From the NCBI GenBank assembly GCA_007753675.1, contig CP036432.1, positions 6,050,394-6,114,393 on the forward strand: a stretch of 64,000 nucleotides of DNA. The letters are read 5' to 3'. Under the pieces are notes generated by a model. It was not told the DNA's origin and ran no database searches. It was given only the letters and a program-made list of their open reading frames with translations. How positions within the stretch are numbered: position 1 is the first letter of the stretch; every line of letters starts with the position of its first letter. This stretch comes from Stieleria magnilauensis (GTDB lineage: Bacteria > Planctomycetota > Planctomycetia > Pirellulales > Pirellulaceae). Below are positions 6,911-17,652 of this stretch, in pieces. The position numbers and the translations under genes were made by a program.

Positions 6911-9214
6911 TCAAAACCCATCGAGAGCATGCGCGTCGTCAAAGACATGAAAACAAAGAGAGGCGGACGCAGCTGCTGCCATTTCTTGATATGTCTTGTG
7001 TTTCTTTCCATCGCCCCAATCACAGACTGCCTTTACTACCGTCCACTCAATGTTCGCTCGCGATGCTGCTGACCACAAGCCTGCGCCCTCCATCTCGCCG
7101 CCTACTGCGCTCGGGTATTCGCCAAGTAGTTTGTTCTTGAATCGTGGATCGTCAACCAGCTTTTCACCTGATAGCATCGGTCCTGGCCACATTTGGCATT
7201 TTGAGTCGTCAGGACGGAGGAACTCCCAGTCCAAAGCATTGCGGAAACGATTGATTAGTCGTCCGCCGGTGGGCGGGACTGGATTTCGGTAGACAACCCT
7301 ACTTCCTCGACGTTGGTTCTCATATGGGATCAACTGAGTTGCGACCAAAACATCCCCCTCACGATGCTTCTCGCGATGTGCACCGAAGGCAATCCCAACA
7401 AACACGACAGCGTCAGGAGACCAGGTTGAGATGACAGCGTTGGCTGTAAGCGTCGCACCCGAAGGTCCTTGAGAGCCCATTGTGCATAGAACAACCACAC
7501 ACTCGAACGCCCCAAATCTTCCCAAGTAAGCGGTTTCATGTCCAAAGGTCGACTTCCAAATCTTCCGTTTTCGGGGAAGCGGTCTCAGTAACCTAAGCAC
7601 TTGCCTCAATTCGACCTCGGTCGCAACCAGCAACGCGATTTGGGGGTCAGCTTGATCCTTGGCTGAATCGAACCTAATCGACATCGACTCCGGTAGTACC
7701 GGGGCGTGCCATTCCATTCGCTGGAAATCGTAATCCCTTTCAACGTCCTCCTGGGAAACTTCCTTTATTCTCGCATCAACGGGACGCCCCAACTCTGAGT
7801 AGGTTGAGGCTTTCCCTTTTACGCCGATTGATATGGCATCAAGTACCTGAACCGAGATAGCCACCGTTGGACCGCCTGGCACGCACCAGAATCCCATCTC
7901 GTTCTGCTGGGCGACGAGCCATTGGGCAGCGCGTTTGGTTGCATTCTTCCAGCCACTTCGGCGCGATTCGCCCAAGGCATGAACCGCAGCTAAAGTTGCA
8001 ATCAGAGACGGCTCCGATGCGTCTGAATACAATGGCCAGGCTCCGCATCGCAGTTGTGTTTGTTCGAGCAACTTAAGCGCCGACTTCGGTATTTCGTCAG
8101 CAATTTGCGACGGGCGTATTCGGTACCAAAGAAACGGAACGATGCCAGCTAGGGGAATGTAGTCACGTAAACGTGGCTCATTTTTGCCACCCCAGAAGAG
8201 TCGCCACGGCATTTTTCTCTCATGGGCTCCATTCAATAGGGCCCAAAGCCAACTCTCTAGGCCGATCCTGCTGGCCATTCGCATCGCCAAGTTCGACCGA
8301 CACCAGTGAAACAATGACCATCCATTGTACGTGTGATCTACGCCGTCGGTTGGTCCAGCTGAGAGATCAGCGATGTACGACTCCAACCATGGATCGTAAC
8401 CTGTAATACCAAGCCACTCGACAGCCCTGAACATTGTTTGATCGATGTGTTCTTCTTCCTCGTCGCGAAACGAGAAGAATCGATACATTGAGTCACCAAA
8501 CTTCAGTAACTTCGCTGCTTCTGCCAAAGATATCGTTCGTTCTTCAGCCCTTCTGAGGACAGATGCCGGAACCTTTCCAACTGGGTTCCCACGCTCTATG
8601 TCGTAGCAAACGTGCGTATACCAACGATCGCGAATCCTCGTGACATCGAAGCTATCTAGTTCTCCGCAGCTTGCAAGATAGATGGCCGCTTCTAGGTTGG
8701 CATCTGCCCCAGCATCTTCAGCCACAACACGTAGCCAACTCTTGCTTTTGTCTATCCCGTTTGGAAGTGTGGATATTGCTGATACACACTGGTCGTAGAC
8801 GGTCCTGAGTTCAGGGAAGAATTCTCCTAGGCTCACACCATATGAAGACCGAGAAAACTCATGGAGCCGTTCAAGTCTCTTGACCACTTTCGGAAAATCA
8901 ATCATGGAAGAGAGGCAAGGGTATTCGGCTTCGATTTCGTTCAGCTGACCTTCTGTCGGATCCCCGATCCACCAGTGAAAGTAGTTTCCAAGCCCCGACC
9001 ACAGCTCGAACAGCTCGTCTTGCGAGAGAACTTCACCTATTTCCTCGACTGCATCACGGTTGATAGCCCGACGAAATCTCGGTTTTGGCGGTTTCGCATC
9101 GTGCGTCTTTTTTCGCTTCATTTTTAAGTCTTCGACTACGGCTGGTATTGCCTTTTCCATCTCAACATAGGCGCGTCTCTTTAGGTCACTTCCTAGTCGC
9201 CGTTGTCTACCCAC
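6911..9214 (-). CDS. Helical-toroid / nucleoside-phosphorylase fusion, possible conflict effector
   Basis: A 767-aa protein with a GTG start at 9214. The middle part (about 385-450) has QLRCGAWPLY and QQNEMGFW repeats, typical of terpene-cyclase or prenyltransferase alpha-alpha toroids. The C-terminus (about 525-760) is a PNP_UDP_1 / MTA-SAH-nucleosidase fold: IALLVATEVE, GIAFGAHREKHREGDVLVATQ, the ribose-binding MEGAG near 706 and the catalytic-type CDWGD near 732. Such domains cleave N-glycosidic bonds of nucleosides or nucleotides and occur as effectors in prokaryotic immune systems. That role is inferred from the architecture and its position at the element edge. No signal peptide is seen, so it is cytosolic. 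Confidence 0.7.
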   Translation of the reverse strand: MGRQRRLGSDLKRRAYVEMEKAIPAVVEDLKMKRKKTHDAKPPKPRFRRAINRDAVEEIGEVLSQDELFELWSGLGNYFHWWIGDPTEGQLNEIEAEYPCLSSMIDFPKVVKRLERLHEFSRSSYGVSLGEFFPELRTVYDQCVSAISTLPNGIDKSKSWLRVVAEDAGADANLEAAIYLASCGELDSFDVTRIRDRWYTHVCYDIERGNPVGKVPASVLRRAEERTISLAEAAKLLKFGDSMYRFFSFRDEEEEHIDQTMFRAVEWLGITGYDPWLESYIADLSAGPTDGVDHTYNGWSLFHWCRSNLAMRMASRIGLESWLWALLNGAHERKMPWRLFWGGKNEPRLRDYIPLAGIVPFLWYRIRPSQIADEIPKSALKLLEQTQLRCGAWPLYSDASEPSLIATLAAVHALGESRRSGWKNATKRAAQWLVAQQNEMGFWCVPGGPTVAISVQVLDAISIGVKGKASTYSELGRPVDARIKEVSQEDVERDYDFQRMEWHAPVLPESMSIRFDSAKDQADPQIALLVATEVELRQVLRLLRPLPRKRKIWKSTFGHETAYLGRFGAFECVVVLCTMGSQGPSGATLTANAVISTWSPDAVVFVGIAFGAHREKHREGDVLVATQLIPYENQRRGSRVVYRNPVPPTGGRLINRFRNALDWEFLRPDDSKCQMWPGPMLSGEKLVDDPRFKNKLLGEYPSAVGGEMEGAGLWSAASRANIEWTVVKAVCDWGDGKKHKTYQEMAAAASASLCFHVFDDAHALDGF

Positions 9215-9456
9215 TTGCTCGCCCCGCTCGTGTACTCAAAGTACTCCCTTAATCCATTTGCATTCCTTTCAATGTAACGTTCGACATGGAATCTTGATAA
9301 TCCACACTGGTGACTCGCGTTCCTTGATGAGAGCAATTGCCAACCGAAATCAAAGTCTAGGTTGCTCACCTGGCAGACAATGGCCCGGAAAGAAGGGATG
9401 AATGTGATATCGGGAAGTCTTCGAAAAAGTTGGCCAAGTCTTTGCCTTTTCGGCAA
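9193..9456 (-). CDS. Possible small protein coupled to the nucleosidase gene
   Basis: An 87-codon open frame whose stop overlaps the GTG start of the nucleosidase gene by 22 bases, an arrangement typical of coupled genes. The sequence is aromatic- and arginine-rich (FHVERYIERN, LREYFEYTSG) with no known domain. The N-terminal start is uncertain; a shorter product is possible. It could be a regulator or antidote of the downstream enzyme, or not a gene at all. Confidence 0.35.
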   Translation of the reverse strand: MPKRQRLGQLFRRLPDITFIPSFRAIVCQVSNLDFDFGWQLLSSRNASHQCGLSRFHVERYIERNANGLREYFEYTSGASKWVDNGD

Positions 9457-10144
9457 GCCATTCTCAGACGCTCACGAACTTGGGTCTGAGAAGCAAAACA
9501 GAGTGTTAACCAGCGTGTCGTTGTTAACCCAGAGACTCAGAGACTTCGCTCTGTTGAGATCGGGGTGGCGGACGAGAAAGGGCTTTCTCGAAGCTGACCC
9601 CTAGCGAGACGAGACTAGCGACATTTGCGGCGAAAGCGCGGCAAAAACGCCGGAAATCCGGGGCTCAAACGCAAAAAGGCCGAAGCGTTTGCTTCGGCCC
9701 GGTTAATACGTTTGCGGGATGCAGCAATGGGCATCCGTCTCAAAAGGCTCCCCGTACAAAACCAATCCGGAGAGAGTCAGCGGATTTCGCAGGTTTTTTC
9801 GCATTGAATCCGGCTGTCGTAATGCGATTGCCGTCCCGTTTGGTACGTCCTCCGTCGACGCAAATGCGAAATCTATCGGGGACGTTGCTGTTAACCGAAG
9901 CTGCTTTTTTTCGCATGTCTGCGAGTGGTTAACAGGGAGAGAGAATGTCGCCCGTAAGGGCTTCACCGCTGGCAATCTGTTCCGGTTCTTCCGAACGCCG
10001 CGGCCGAATTTTGGACGGCAAGCCAATCACCACGCACGCGGCCATTGCGGCTGGCGAATTGGTCCGTACGCTCGTCGTTTCAGCGGGGTAAAAAAATGTC
10101 GCCACTCCGATTGTCCCCGCATTTGCAAGGCTTTTCATCGCACG
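9457..10144. other. Non-coding stretch upstream of the transposase
   Basis: About 690 bases without a convincing gene. It holds the hairpin at 9673-9699, two GTTAACC motifs near 9503-9528, and a 9-bp inverted repeat CTGTTAACC / GGTTAACAG at 9888-9896 and 9927-9935. The transposase frame stays open back to 9719, but that extension is not protein-like. No clear terminal inverted repeats for a mobile element were recognised. Confidence 0.4.
9673..9699 (-). terminator. Intrinsic terminator, minus strand
   Basis: A 9-bp perfect stem GGCCGAAGC (9678-9686) and GCTTCGGCC (9691-9699) with loop GTTT; read leftwards it is followed by five T residues (9673-9677). The only leftward operon upstream is the xylR operon ending at 11233, with the rightward transposase gene lying between. 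The terminator may therefore be that operon's original one, displaced by the transposase unit. Confidence 0.55.
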
Positions 10145-11221
10145 ATGGCGAACATTGTCCACCCGCTTTTGACACTCTTGGCGTCGTTGACACGGCAGGA
10201 ACTGGCCCAGCAGGTTCGCTACCTCAAAGCGGAGAACGAGATCCTTCGGTCCAAGTTACCCGGCCGCGTCACGTTGAACAATCGTGAGAGAAATATATTG
10301 GTCAAGCATGGCAAGAAGCTGGGCGGTAAGATCAAGGACGTGATGACGATCGTTTCATATTCAACGTTTCGGCGATGGGTTCGGAAAATGGAAGACAACA
10401 CGCCGGCGTCGAAGAAAAAGTCAGCAAAGCGCGGCACCGGCCGTCCGAAGATCGAAGATGATGTGCGCGAAACAATCCTGCAGATTCGGAAAGAGACCGG
10501 GTTCGGCTACACAAAAATCCTGCAAGAACTGCGCCGGATGGACGTCCACGTTTCTCGGCAAACGGTGAAAAACGTGATCGTCGAAGCCGGCCTTGCGCCC
10601 ACGCCGGGAGACCACCCCGATACTTGGCACAAGTTTCTCAAACGCCACGCCGATACGTTGTGGCAGTGCGACTTTGCCTGCAAAAAGAAGTGGACTCTGA
10701 AAGGTCTGGTCGATGTCTACTTCATGGTCTTCATCCACATCGGCACTCGGCAAATCTGGATCTCGCCTTGTACGGAGACTCCGAACGGTGCCTGGACGAC
10801 TCAGCAGGGACGCAACTTCCAAATGCATCTACAGGAAAACGACTTGAAGTGCGAGATCCTGATGCGTGATCGTGATTCCAAGTACACCGACTTGTTTGAC
10901 GAAATTGTCAAGTCGACTGGCGGCAAGATTAAACTGACGCCAATTCGGTCGCCAAATTTGCAGGCTCACGTTGAGCGAGTCATTCAGACGATCAAACATG
11001 AGGTACTTAATGCATTCTGCATCGTGACGAACGAGCACCTCAACAGCATCCTTCGCACCACCCAGAACTGGTACAACAAACGCCGCGGCCATACCGAACG
11101 AGATCACCTTCCGCCGCTTCGGCAAGAGGTGACGTTTCCGCTAAGACCGTTCTCGAAGGACCAGGTGATTCGCGAGACACTACTTGGTGATCACTTAATG
11201 TCGTATCGCCGCACCGCATGA
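10145..11221 (+). mobile_element. DDE integrase-core transposase (solo)
   Basis: A 358-aa protein from ATG 10145. It has an N-terminal helical part with a HTH (residues 95-150, IEDDVRETILQIRKETGFGYTKILQEL, HVSRQTVKNVI), then an rve/RNase-H integrase core. The acidic triad is probably Asp in LWQCDFACKK, Asp in LMRDRDSKYT and Glu in QAHVERVIQTIK. The order matches IS3/IS481-type transposases. It lies between the xylan locus and the left element. No flanking inverted repeats or target duplications could be picked out, so the element's ends are unknown. Confidence 0.85.
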
Positions 11222-11232
11222 AGACAGTTCAG

Positions 11233-12384
11233 TCAAGAGTTTTTCCGCTTGTACTCACCCGGGGAAACGCCAATTTCCCGCTTGAACGCGGCGCCCAAGT
11301 ATTCGGAATGTTCAAACCCAAGTCGCTCGGCAATTTGGGGAACGGTCAAGTCCGTCTCACGTAGCAGCTCTTTCACCCGATTCATGCGAACCCTTTGAAT
11401 CTCCTGGTGCGGCGTCCGCCCGACTAATTTCTTGAAGCGATGTTCAAAGACTCGACGCGATAGGTCAATGTTGTCTAAAACATCGATGACGCGAATATTG
11501 GCGGATGCCTTCCGCCGAATGTACTGGAGGGCTCTGGCGATCTGCTCGTCTTCTATCGCGACTGTATCAGTCGACTCGCGAAGCTGAATCCCTAGCGGTT
11601 GAGTGATCAGCGGTTCTTCAGTTGTGAAAACCTCGCCGGACATCATTCTGTCAAGCAGACTTGCTGCCTCGTATCCAGTGCGTTTGGTATCTGGAATGAC
11701 GCTCGAGAGCGTCGGGTCAGACAGTTCGCAAATCAAATGGTCGTCGTCGACTCCCAGCACCGCGACTTCTGTCGGAACAGCGAGCTTCAACTGCCGGCAG
11801 GCATCTAGAACCTCTTGCGCCTTGAAGTCATAGCATCCCATGATTGCAACCGGGCGCGGAAGCTGGCGAACCCAAACCATGATTCGCCGCTTCTCAGCGA
11901 CAGCGTCAAAGGCGCGGTCATACCGTGCTACGGATTGATGCTCGAAAACCTTGCATCCAGATGCCTCAGCAAACTGCCGAAAGTGCTGGCATCGTTTCGA
12001 TGACCATTGAAAACCAGCATCTCCACAATAAGCAAGGTTCCGGAAACCTCGCGCAATGAAATGCTCGACTGCCAATCGTGAAATCGCTTTGTCTTCCGTG
12101 TCGGCCCAAGGAACTCCTTTGACGTGCCGGGCCGCACTGAGGTCAACGATTGGAACACCACATCGTTGCAATTGGCAGCCGACTGAATCAGTTTCAATCC
12201 TGGCGATGATCCCATCCCCGCCCCAGGTTTCTAACCAGGCGGGTGGCGGCGCACCGCGTTCCTGTTCGGTCAAATAGACAGACCAATTTCCATGCTCTTT
12301 GGTGTAGGAAATGACCCCTTCGAGTAAGCCTCGGCTGTAGCCGTTTGAGGTTTCTATCAGCAGGGCGACAGATCGTCGAGTCAT
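11233..12384 (-). CDS. xylR: XylR-type transcriptional regulator
   Basis: A 383-aa protein with a LacI-type periplasmic-binding-fold sensor domain (about 5-270; note VAVLGVDDDHLICELSDPTLSSVIPD) and a C-terminal AraC HTH (about 285-383; LRETDLTVPQIAERLGFEHSEYLGAAFKREIGVSPGEYKRK). This combination is the D-xylose-responsive XylR architecture. It is the last gene of the leftward arm of a locus rich in xylanases and esterases, so it most likely activates both arms on sensing xylose or a related sugar. The operator was not identified. Confidence 0.9.
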   Translation of the reverse strand: MTRRSVALLIETSNGYSRGLLEGVISYTKEHGNWSVYLTEQERGAPPPAWLETWGGDGIIARIETDSVGCQLQRCGVPIVDLSAARHVKGVPWADTEDKAISRLAVEHFIARGFRNLAYCGDAGFQWSSKRCQHFRQFAEASGCKVFEHQSVARYDRAFDAVAEKRRIMVWVRQLPRPVAIMGCYDFKAQEVLDACRQLKLAVPTEVAVLGVDDDHLICELSDPTLSSVIPDTKRTGYEAASLLDRMMSGEVFTTEEPLITQPLGIQLRESTDTVAIEDEQIARALQYIRRKASANIRVIDVLDNIDLSRRVFEHRFKKLVGRTPHQEIQRVRMNRVKELLRETDLTVPQIAERLGFEHSEYLGAAFKREIGVSPGEYKRKNS

Positions 12385-12489
12385 TGGCTACAAGAACAAC
12401 TGGGACAGTCATTGTGAAATGCCGGCATCAACCTGGAAGGCACCTCCGGAACTGTATCGATTCACGGAGGCATCTGGCGCTACAAACCA

Positions 12490-13860
<1,371 letters not shown>

Positions 13861-13922
13861 TGCGGAACCTTGTTAAGAGAACGGGAAAAAGGAACGGGAA
13901 ATGTTGAGATCGTTCTTGGGAT

Positions 13923-14486
13923 CTATTTGCCTAGGTCTTTGAAGCGTTCGTAGGACTGGTTCAAAGGATGTGCCTCCGTTCGTCCATGAATCATGTTCGC
14001 CGTCCACTCCGACAACCTTCTCCCGAGTCGGCGACAGGCCTCTTGCACTCGTTCCTCCTCAGGGGCGCCCGCGGATATGGCTCCGTAGTGAGCCGAGAAT
14101 TTGATGCCGGAGTAATCGGTCAAGCCGAAAACAAGAAAACCGTAGTTGATCAGAATGGACAGCAATGCCATGCAGGTCCATTCCTGGCCGCCACCCCAAG
14201 CTCCGGCGGAAGAAAAAACGCAGCCGATCTTTCCGTCGCGTTTGCCCCAGTTTTCAATGGGTTGCTGGTCCCACCACCGTTTCATTTGCCAACTCACGCA
14301 GCCGTAGTTGGTCGGAGAGCCAAGCGCGAGTCCGTCACACCATTCCAAGTCCGTATGATCAGCCTCTTCGATGCTACGCAGTCGGACTTCAGTATCGTCG
14401 AGCTGCTGCGCACCTTCAGCCACCAGCTCCGCCATACGCTGAGTGTTCTTGGTATTTGAATGGTAAAGGACCAAAATCTTCGTCAT
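13923..14486 (-). CDS. Flavodoxin-fold NAD(P)H reductase (WrbA-like)
   Basis: A 187-aa cytosolic protein. It starts with the flavin-phosphate loop ILVLYHSNTKNTQRMA (residues 4-19), then GLALGSPTNYGCVSWQMKRWWDQ and FSSAGAWGGGQEW, which are the FMN-binding segments of WrbA-like quinone reductases. It lies 36 bases before the oxidoreductase stop-side neighbour in the leftward arm and just after marR, a common pairing for redox- or aromatic-compound-responsive genes. Ferulic-type aromatics released by the nearby esterases would be plausible cues, but this is inference. Confidence 0.85.
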   Translation of the reverse strand: MTKILVLYHSNTKNTQRMAELVAEGAQQLDDTEVRLRSIEEADHTDLEWCDGLALGSPTNYGCVSWQMKRWWDQQPIENWGKRDGKIGCVFSSAGAWGGGQEWTCMALLSILINYGFLVFGLTDYSGIKFSAHYGAISAGAPEEERVQEACRRLGRRLSEWTANMIHGRTEAHPLNQSYERFKDLGK

Positions 14487-14544
14487 CGAGCTTTCAGTTT
14501 GTGCGTGATGAATTCCTAAGAATCGGCGATCTTATCGACGGACG

Positions 14545-14994
14545 CTATACAAGTGATTTTTCCTGATTGAGCGTGGAAGTGATGGTTCCTAACTGGCGGA
14601 TCAGCGTGTCCACCTCATCCGGCGTCATGCACCCGTACATTTCATCGCGGATGGATTGCCCGGCTTTCCAAAGCTTGCGCAGCTTTCGTTTTCCGCTGGC
14701 GGTCAGCGCTACGGTTTTGGCGCGGGAATCGGTTGGGTGGCTTGCCCTTTGGATCAGTTCCATCTTTTCCAGTAACACCAGCATCGCTCGGACCGTACTC
14801 GGGTCAGAGGAGATTCGGTCCGCTAGTTCACGCTGCGTTAATGCTTGGCCCTCCGAGAGTGCCAATAGAAGCACAAATTGGTCAGCGGTCACGCCATGCT
14901 GAGCAAACGCTGCTTCCGTGTTGCGGTGAAGCGCCATGTAGGCCGCACGCAACGCTAACGGCAACTCTCGCTCTTGCTGTGTGGATTCCTTCAT
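14545..14994 (-). CDS. MarR-family transcriptional regulator
   Basis: A 149-aa winged-helix protein: ALTQRELADRISSDPSTVRAMLVLLEKMELIQRASHPTDSRAKTVALT (residues about 53-100) is the recognition helix and wing of MarR regulators, including the DxRxK signature. It is a likely repressor responding to small phenolic ligands. It is co-directional with the flavodoxin-fold reductase, which it probably controls, and lies 78 bases from the xylanase stop. Confidence 0.9.
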   Translation of the reverse strand: MKESTQQERELPLALRAAYMALHRNTEAAFAQHGVTADQFVLLLALSEGQALTQRELADRISSDPSTVRAMLVLLEKMELIQRASHPTDSRAKTVALTASGKRKLRKLWKAGQSIRDEMYGCMTPDEVDTLIRQLGTITSTLNQEKSLV

Positions 14995-15072
14995 CTATTC
15001 AAGCGACTCCTACGCGAAAGAAAATGTCTGATGGCCACCCTCGCCGATCTATGGGCGTTCGTGATGCGCCCA

Positions 15073-16962
15073 TCATGGATCGGTCTCCGAAGGGACACCC
15101 GTCGGATTAGGCGCATCATCGGTCGCAGCTGGTGGACCAAGGATTCCTTGAAAGATCGGTCTTAAAGCGGAAGCCCAGACTTCGTAGGCGGGTCGTTCAA
15201 GATGCAAACCATCGCTGGAATACCCAGGCAGGAAACGCCCCTCTGCATCGGTTAGTTGAGCGTTGAGGTTGAGAAACCGAATCTGCCGATCCATCGCCAG
15301 CGAGTGAAGGCGAGCATTAATCTCCTTGATCGTTGGAGTGAGCGCCGTGTTCTGGTCTCGCGGGAAAAGTCCGGTCAACACGATGGCGGCGTCTGGGCAA
15401 CGCTGCGAGAACTCGTCGATGATCGCTACGACACCATCGACGACGTCATCAATGGTTGCTTGCTTCGCTGCCCCTTCCCAAGGCAAATTGTTGGTTCCCG
15501 CTTGCAGCACAACGATCTTCGGGCTCAACCCATCCAGCTCCCCGTTTCGCATCCGCCAGAGAATATTGTGCGTGTTATCACCCCCCCAAGCAAAGTTGGC
15601 TGCATTCCATCCGTGAAAGCTCTTTTTCCAGTGTTCGAGCAAATGCGGATAGTCTGTTCCGCCCCAGCGACGCGTGATTGAATCGCCCTGGAAGTAGATA
15701 TCGACCTTTCCCTGTTTGGCCTTTCGCAACAATTGCTCGTGCGCCGCCCGCGACACCCAATCGGTTCGCTCGTGAGGGGCGTGGCCCGTATTGGCTTGAA
15801 TTGGCTTGGCTTGGACTGGGTTGGCGTCGCGAAGCACGTGAATGACTGCGTCGTAAACCGGTTTTGGTTTCAACTCCCGATCGAACAAGAGCGGATAGTT
15901 GGTTCGATCCCATGGAAAGTAGTTCAGCCAACTTTGGCCATCGTGCAAGTTCCAAAACGAAACGCGTGCGATTGTCTCCTGGTATTCATCGAACAAGCGA
16001 AACAAAGCGACATATTGATCCGCCTCTCGGCGTTCAACTTCGTATGGCAAGCCGTCCTTGTAGGGATCGTACGTCTTCAGTTCGTCACGGTATTTTCCGT
16101 CTTCGGACCACCATTTCCCACGAGTGACGACATCGATATCCAACTCGGAGACCACAATTTGAATACCAAGTCCCCGAAGTGCCTCGAACGTTTCCCTCAG
16201 TTGCGTAATGGAGTCATCGCCTAGTTCGAAATGGCCCTGCATACCGTAAGCATCCACGGGGACGCCGCGCTCCTTTAGTTCCGTAAGCAACCGAATCAGC
16301 TTCTTGCGTTTGCCCGGAAAGTGGCAGTTGTAATCGTTGTAGATGAGCAGAGCATCGGGATCGTGTTTGCGCGCGGTGCGAAATGCCGTTTCGATGAAGT
16401 CGATTCCCGCGGTGGTGCTGTACACCGATTCGCGTAGGTAGCCTTCGTCTCCGTCCGCCAGTGCTTCATTGACGACATCCCACATCGTTGCCGTCTCTTG
16501 ATAGCGACCGACAACCGTTGCAACATGATCTTCAATCCTTGCGAGTAATTCGTCTCGCGATACAGCGTTCCCATCTTTGCCGTTCTTCATCCACTCGTCG
16601 GTTCGATCATCCTTGGCCCAAACCAAGCAATGACCGACAACTTCCAGATTGTTCTGCTTAGCGAACGTGACGAAGCGATCCGGTGCCGCGAAGTTCCAGC
16701 GATCTTCCTCAGGATGAATGCCCTGCGGCTTCATGCAATTCTCAGGTGTAAGAATCTGAAACTGTTCGCGAATCAAGTCGCTGCATTTCGGGTCCGTGAG
16801 AATCCGTTCACTCACCCCAACGCCAATCTTAAAGCGATTACCGACCACTTCTTTCAATGTGGCCGTGTCAGTTGGTCCGATGCTCTCTTGGGCGACTGAA
16901 CCACCCACAACGACCAAGGAGAGTGTGAAAGATAGAATGACAAGCAAAGATCTGAATCGCAT
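15073..16962 (-). CDS. Secreted GH10 endo-xylanase fused to an SGNH esterase
   Basis: A 629-aa protein with a signal peptide (residues 1-24). The GH10 domain (about 35-390) has the acid/base Glu166 in WDVVNEAL and the nucleophile Glu273 in VVSELDID. After a linker near 395-420, an SGNH-hydrolase domain carries Ser428 in QGDSITRR, a block-III AGTNNL and a C-terminal SDGLH. It should cut the xylan backbone while the second domain removes acyl (likely acetyl) groups. It is the first gene of the leftward arm, with divergent promoters at 16963-17652. Confidence 0.92.
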   Translation of the reverse strand: MRFRSLLVILSFTLSLVVVGGSVAQESIGPTDTATLKEVVGNRFKIGVGVSERILTDPKCSDLIREQFQILTPENCMKPQGIHPEEDRWNFAAPDRFVTFAKQNNLEVVGHCLVWAKDDRTDEWMKNGKDGNAVSRDELLARIEDHVATVVGRYQETATMWDVVNEALADGDEGYLRESVYSTTAGIDFIETAFRTARKHDPDALLIYNDYNCHFPGKRKKLIRLLTELKERGVPVDAYGMQGHFELGDDSITQLRETFEALRGLGIQIVVSELDIDVVTRGKWWSEDGKYRDELKTYDPYKDGLPYEVERREADQYVALFRLFDEYQETIARVSFWNLHDGQSWLNYFPWDRTNYPLLFDRELKPKPVYDAVIHVLRDANPVQAKPIQANTGHAPHERTDWVSRAAHEQLLRKAKQGKVDIYFQGDSITRRWGGTDYPHLLEHWKKSFHGWNAANFAWGGDNTHNILWRMRNGELDGLSPKIVVLQAGTNNLPWEGAAKQATIDDVVDGVVAIIDEFSQRCPDAAIVLTGLFPRDQNTALTPTIKEINARLHSLAMDRQIRFLNLNAQLTDAEGRFLPGYSSDGLHLERPAYEVWASALRPIFQGILGPPAATDDAPNPTGVPSETDP

Positions 16963-17652
16963 GAGGTGCCTGTGTTGATAATTGCGCTGCTTGCGTCTTC
17001 CCTACACGCGAGCCGGATCGTCTGACGAGATCACCGAGACGAGGCCGTGAAATAACTCCACTTCGGCAAAGTGTACACAACAAACACATGAGGACGTAGT
17101 CCCAACTTTTGAAACCATTTCACGTGCATCGAGGGGGCAGCTGCTTGCAATGGCGGTCCACACCGTTACTGTCCGCGCTGCCCGGCAAGTGTGCGCTGGC
17201 CCAAATGACGCAGCGCCGCCAATTCTGGCGAATGAGCCACTGCTGTCGCGCAATGAAAATCAAACGCCCATTAGGGCGTGGGGTATTTGAGCTTGTCGTT
17301 TCGTTGAATTCCCCCAATGGAATCGAAATATCCGTGAAAATAACGAGTTGGCTCACCGATTTGCAGAACTTTCAGACCGGCCTGGGGTTTATGCGTGTAC
17401 GCACGGTTATCTGCCGAGCGGATCTGCTGCGAACTTGTGAAATATCTCCGTGCAGGTGCGCAATTCCTCATTTCCATTGAGCTCAATGTGGCTATAACGC
17501 ACAGTACCGCCACTCCATCATTCGCGATATCTCGTCCCACTATTGATCCTGACGGCGGCATGTTGTCCACCGAGAATCCAGCTCTATCTGCTTAGATGAA
17601 CATCGAGCGGTGGAGTTTGCACCGTCAACCAAATAGGCCTACCAGAAACAAG
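16963..17652. promoter_or_regulatory. Divergent promoter region of the xylan locus
   Basis: About 690 bases between the two arms with no convincing gene. It must hold promoters for both the GH10-SGNH gene and the large dehydrogenase gene, and probably XylR sites. A short perfect hairpin ACGCCC / GGGCGT lies at 17264-17269 and 17274-17279. No clear -35/-10 pair or XylR operator could be assigned by eye. Confidence 0.5.

Noticed and set aside
9719-10144. N-terminal extension of the transposase
   Set aside because: The frame is open, but the 142 extra residues are rich in Arg, Cys and His, unlike a protein domain, and they cross a hairpin region. ATG 10145 gives a normal length.
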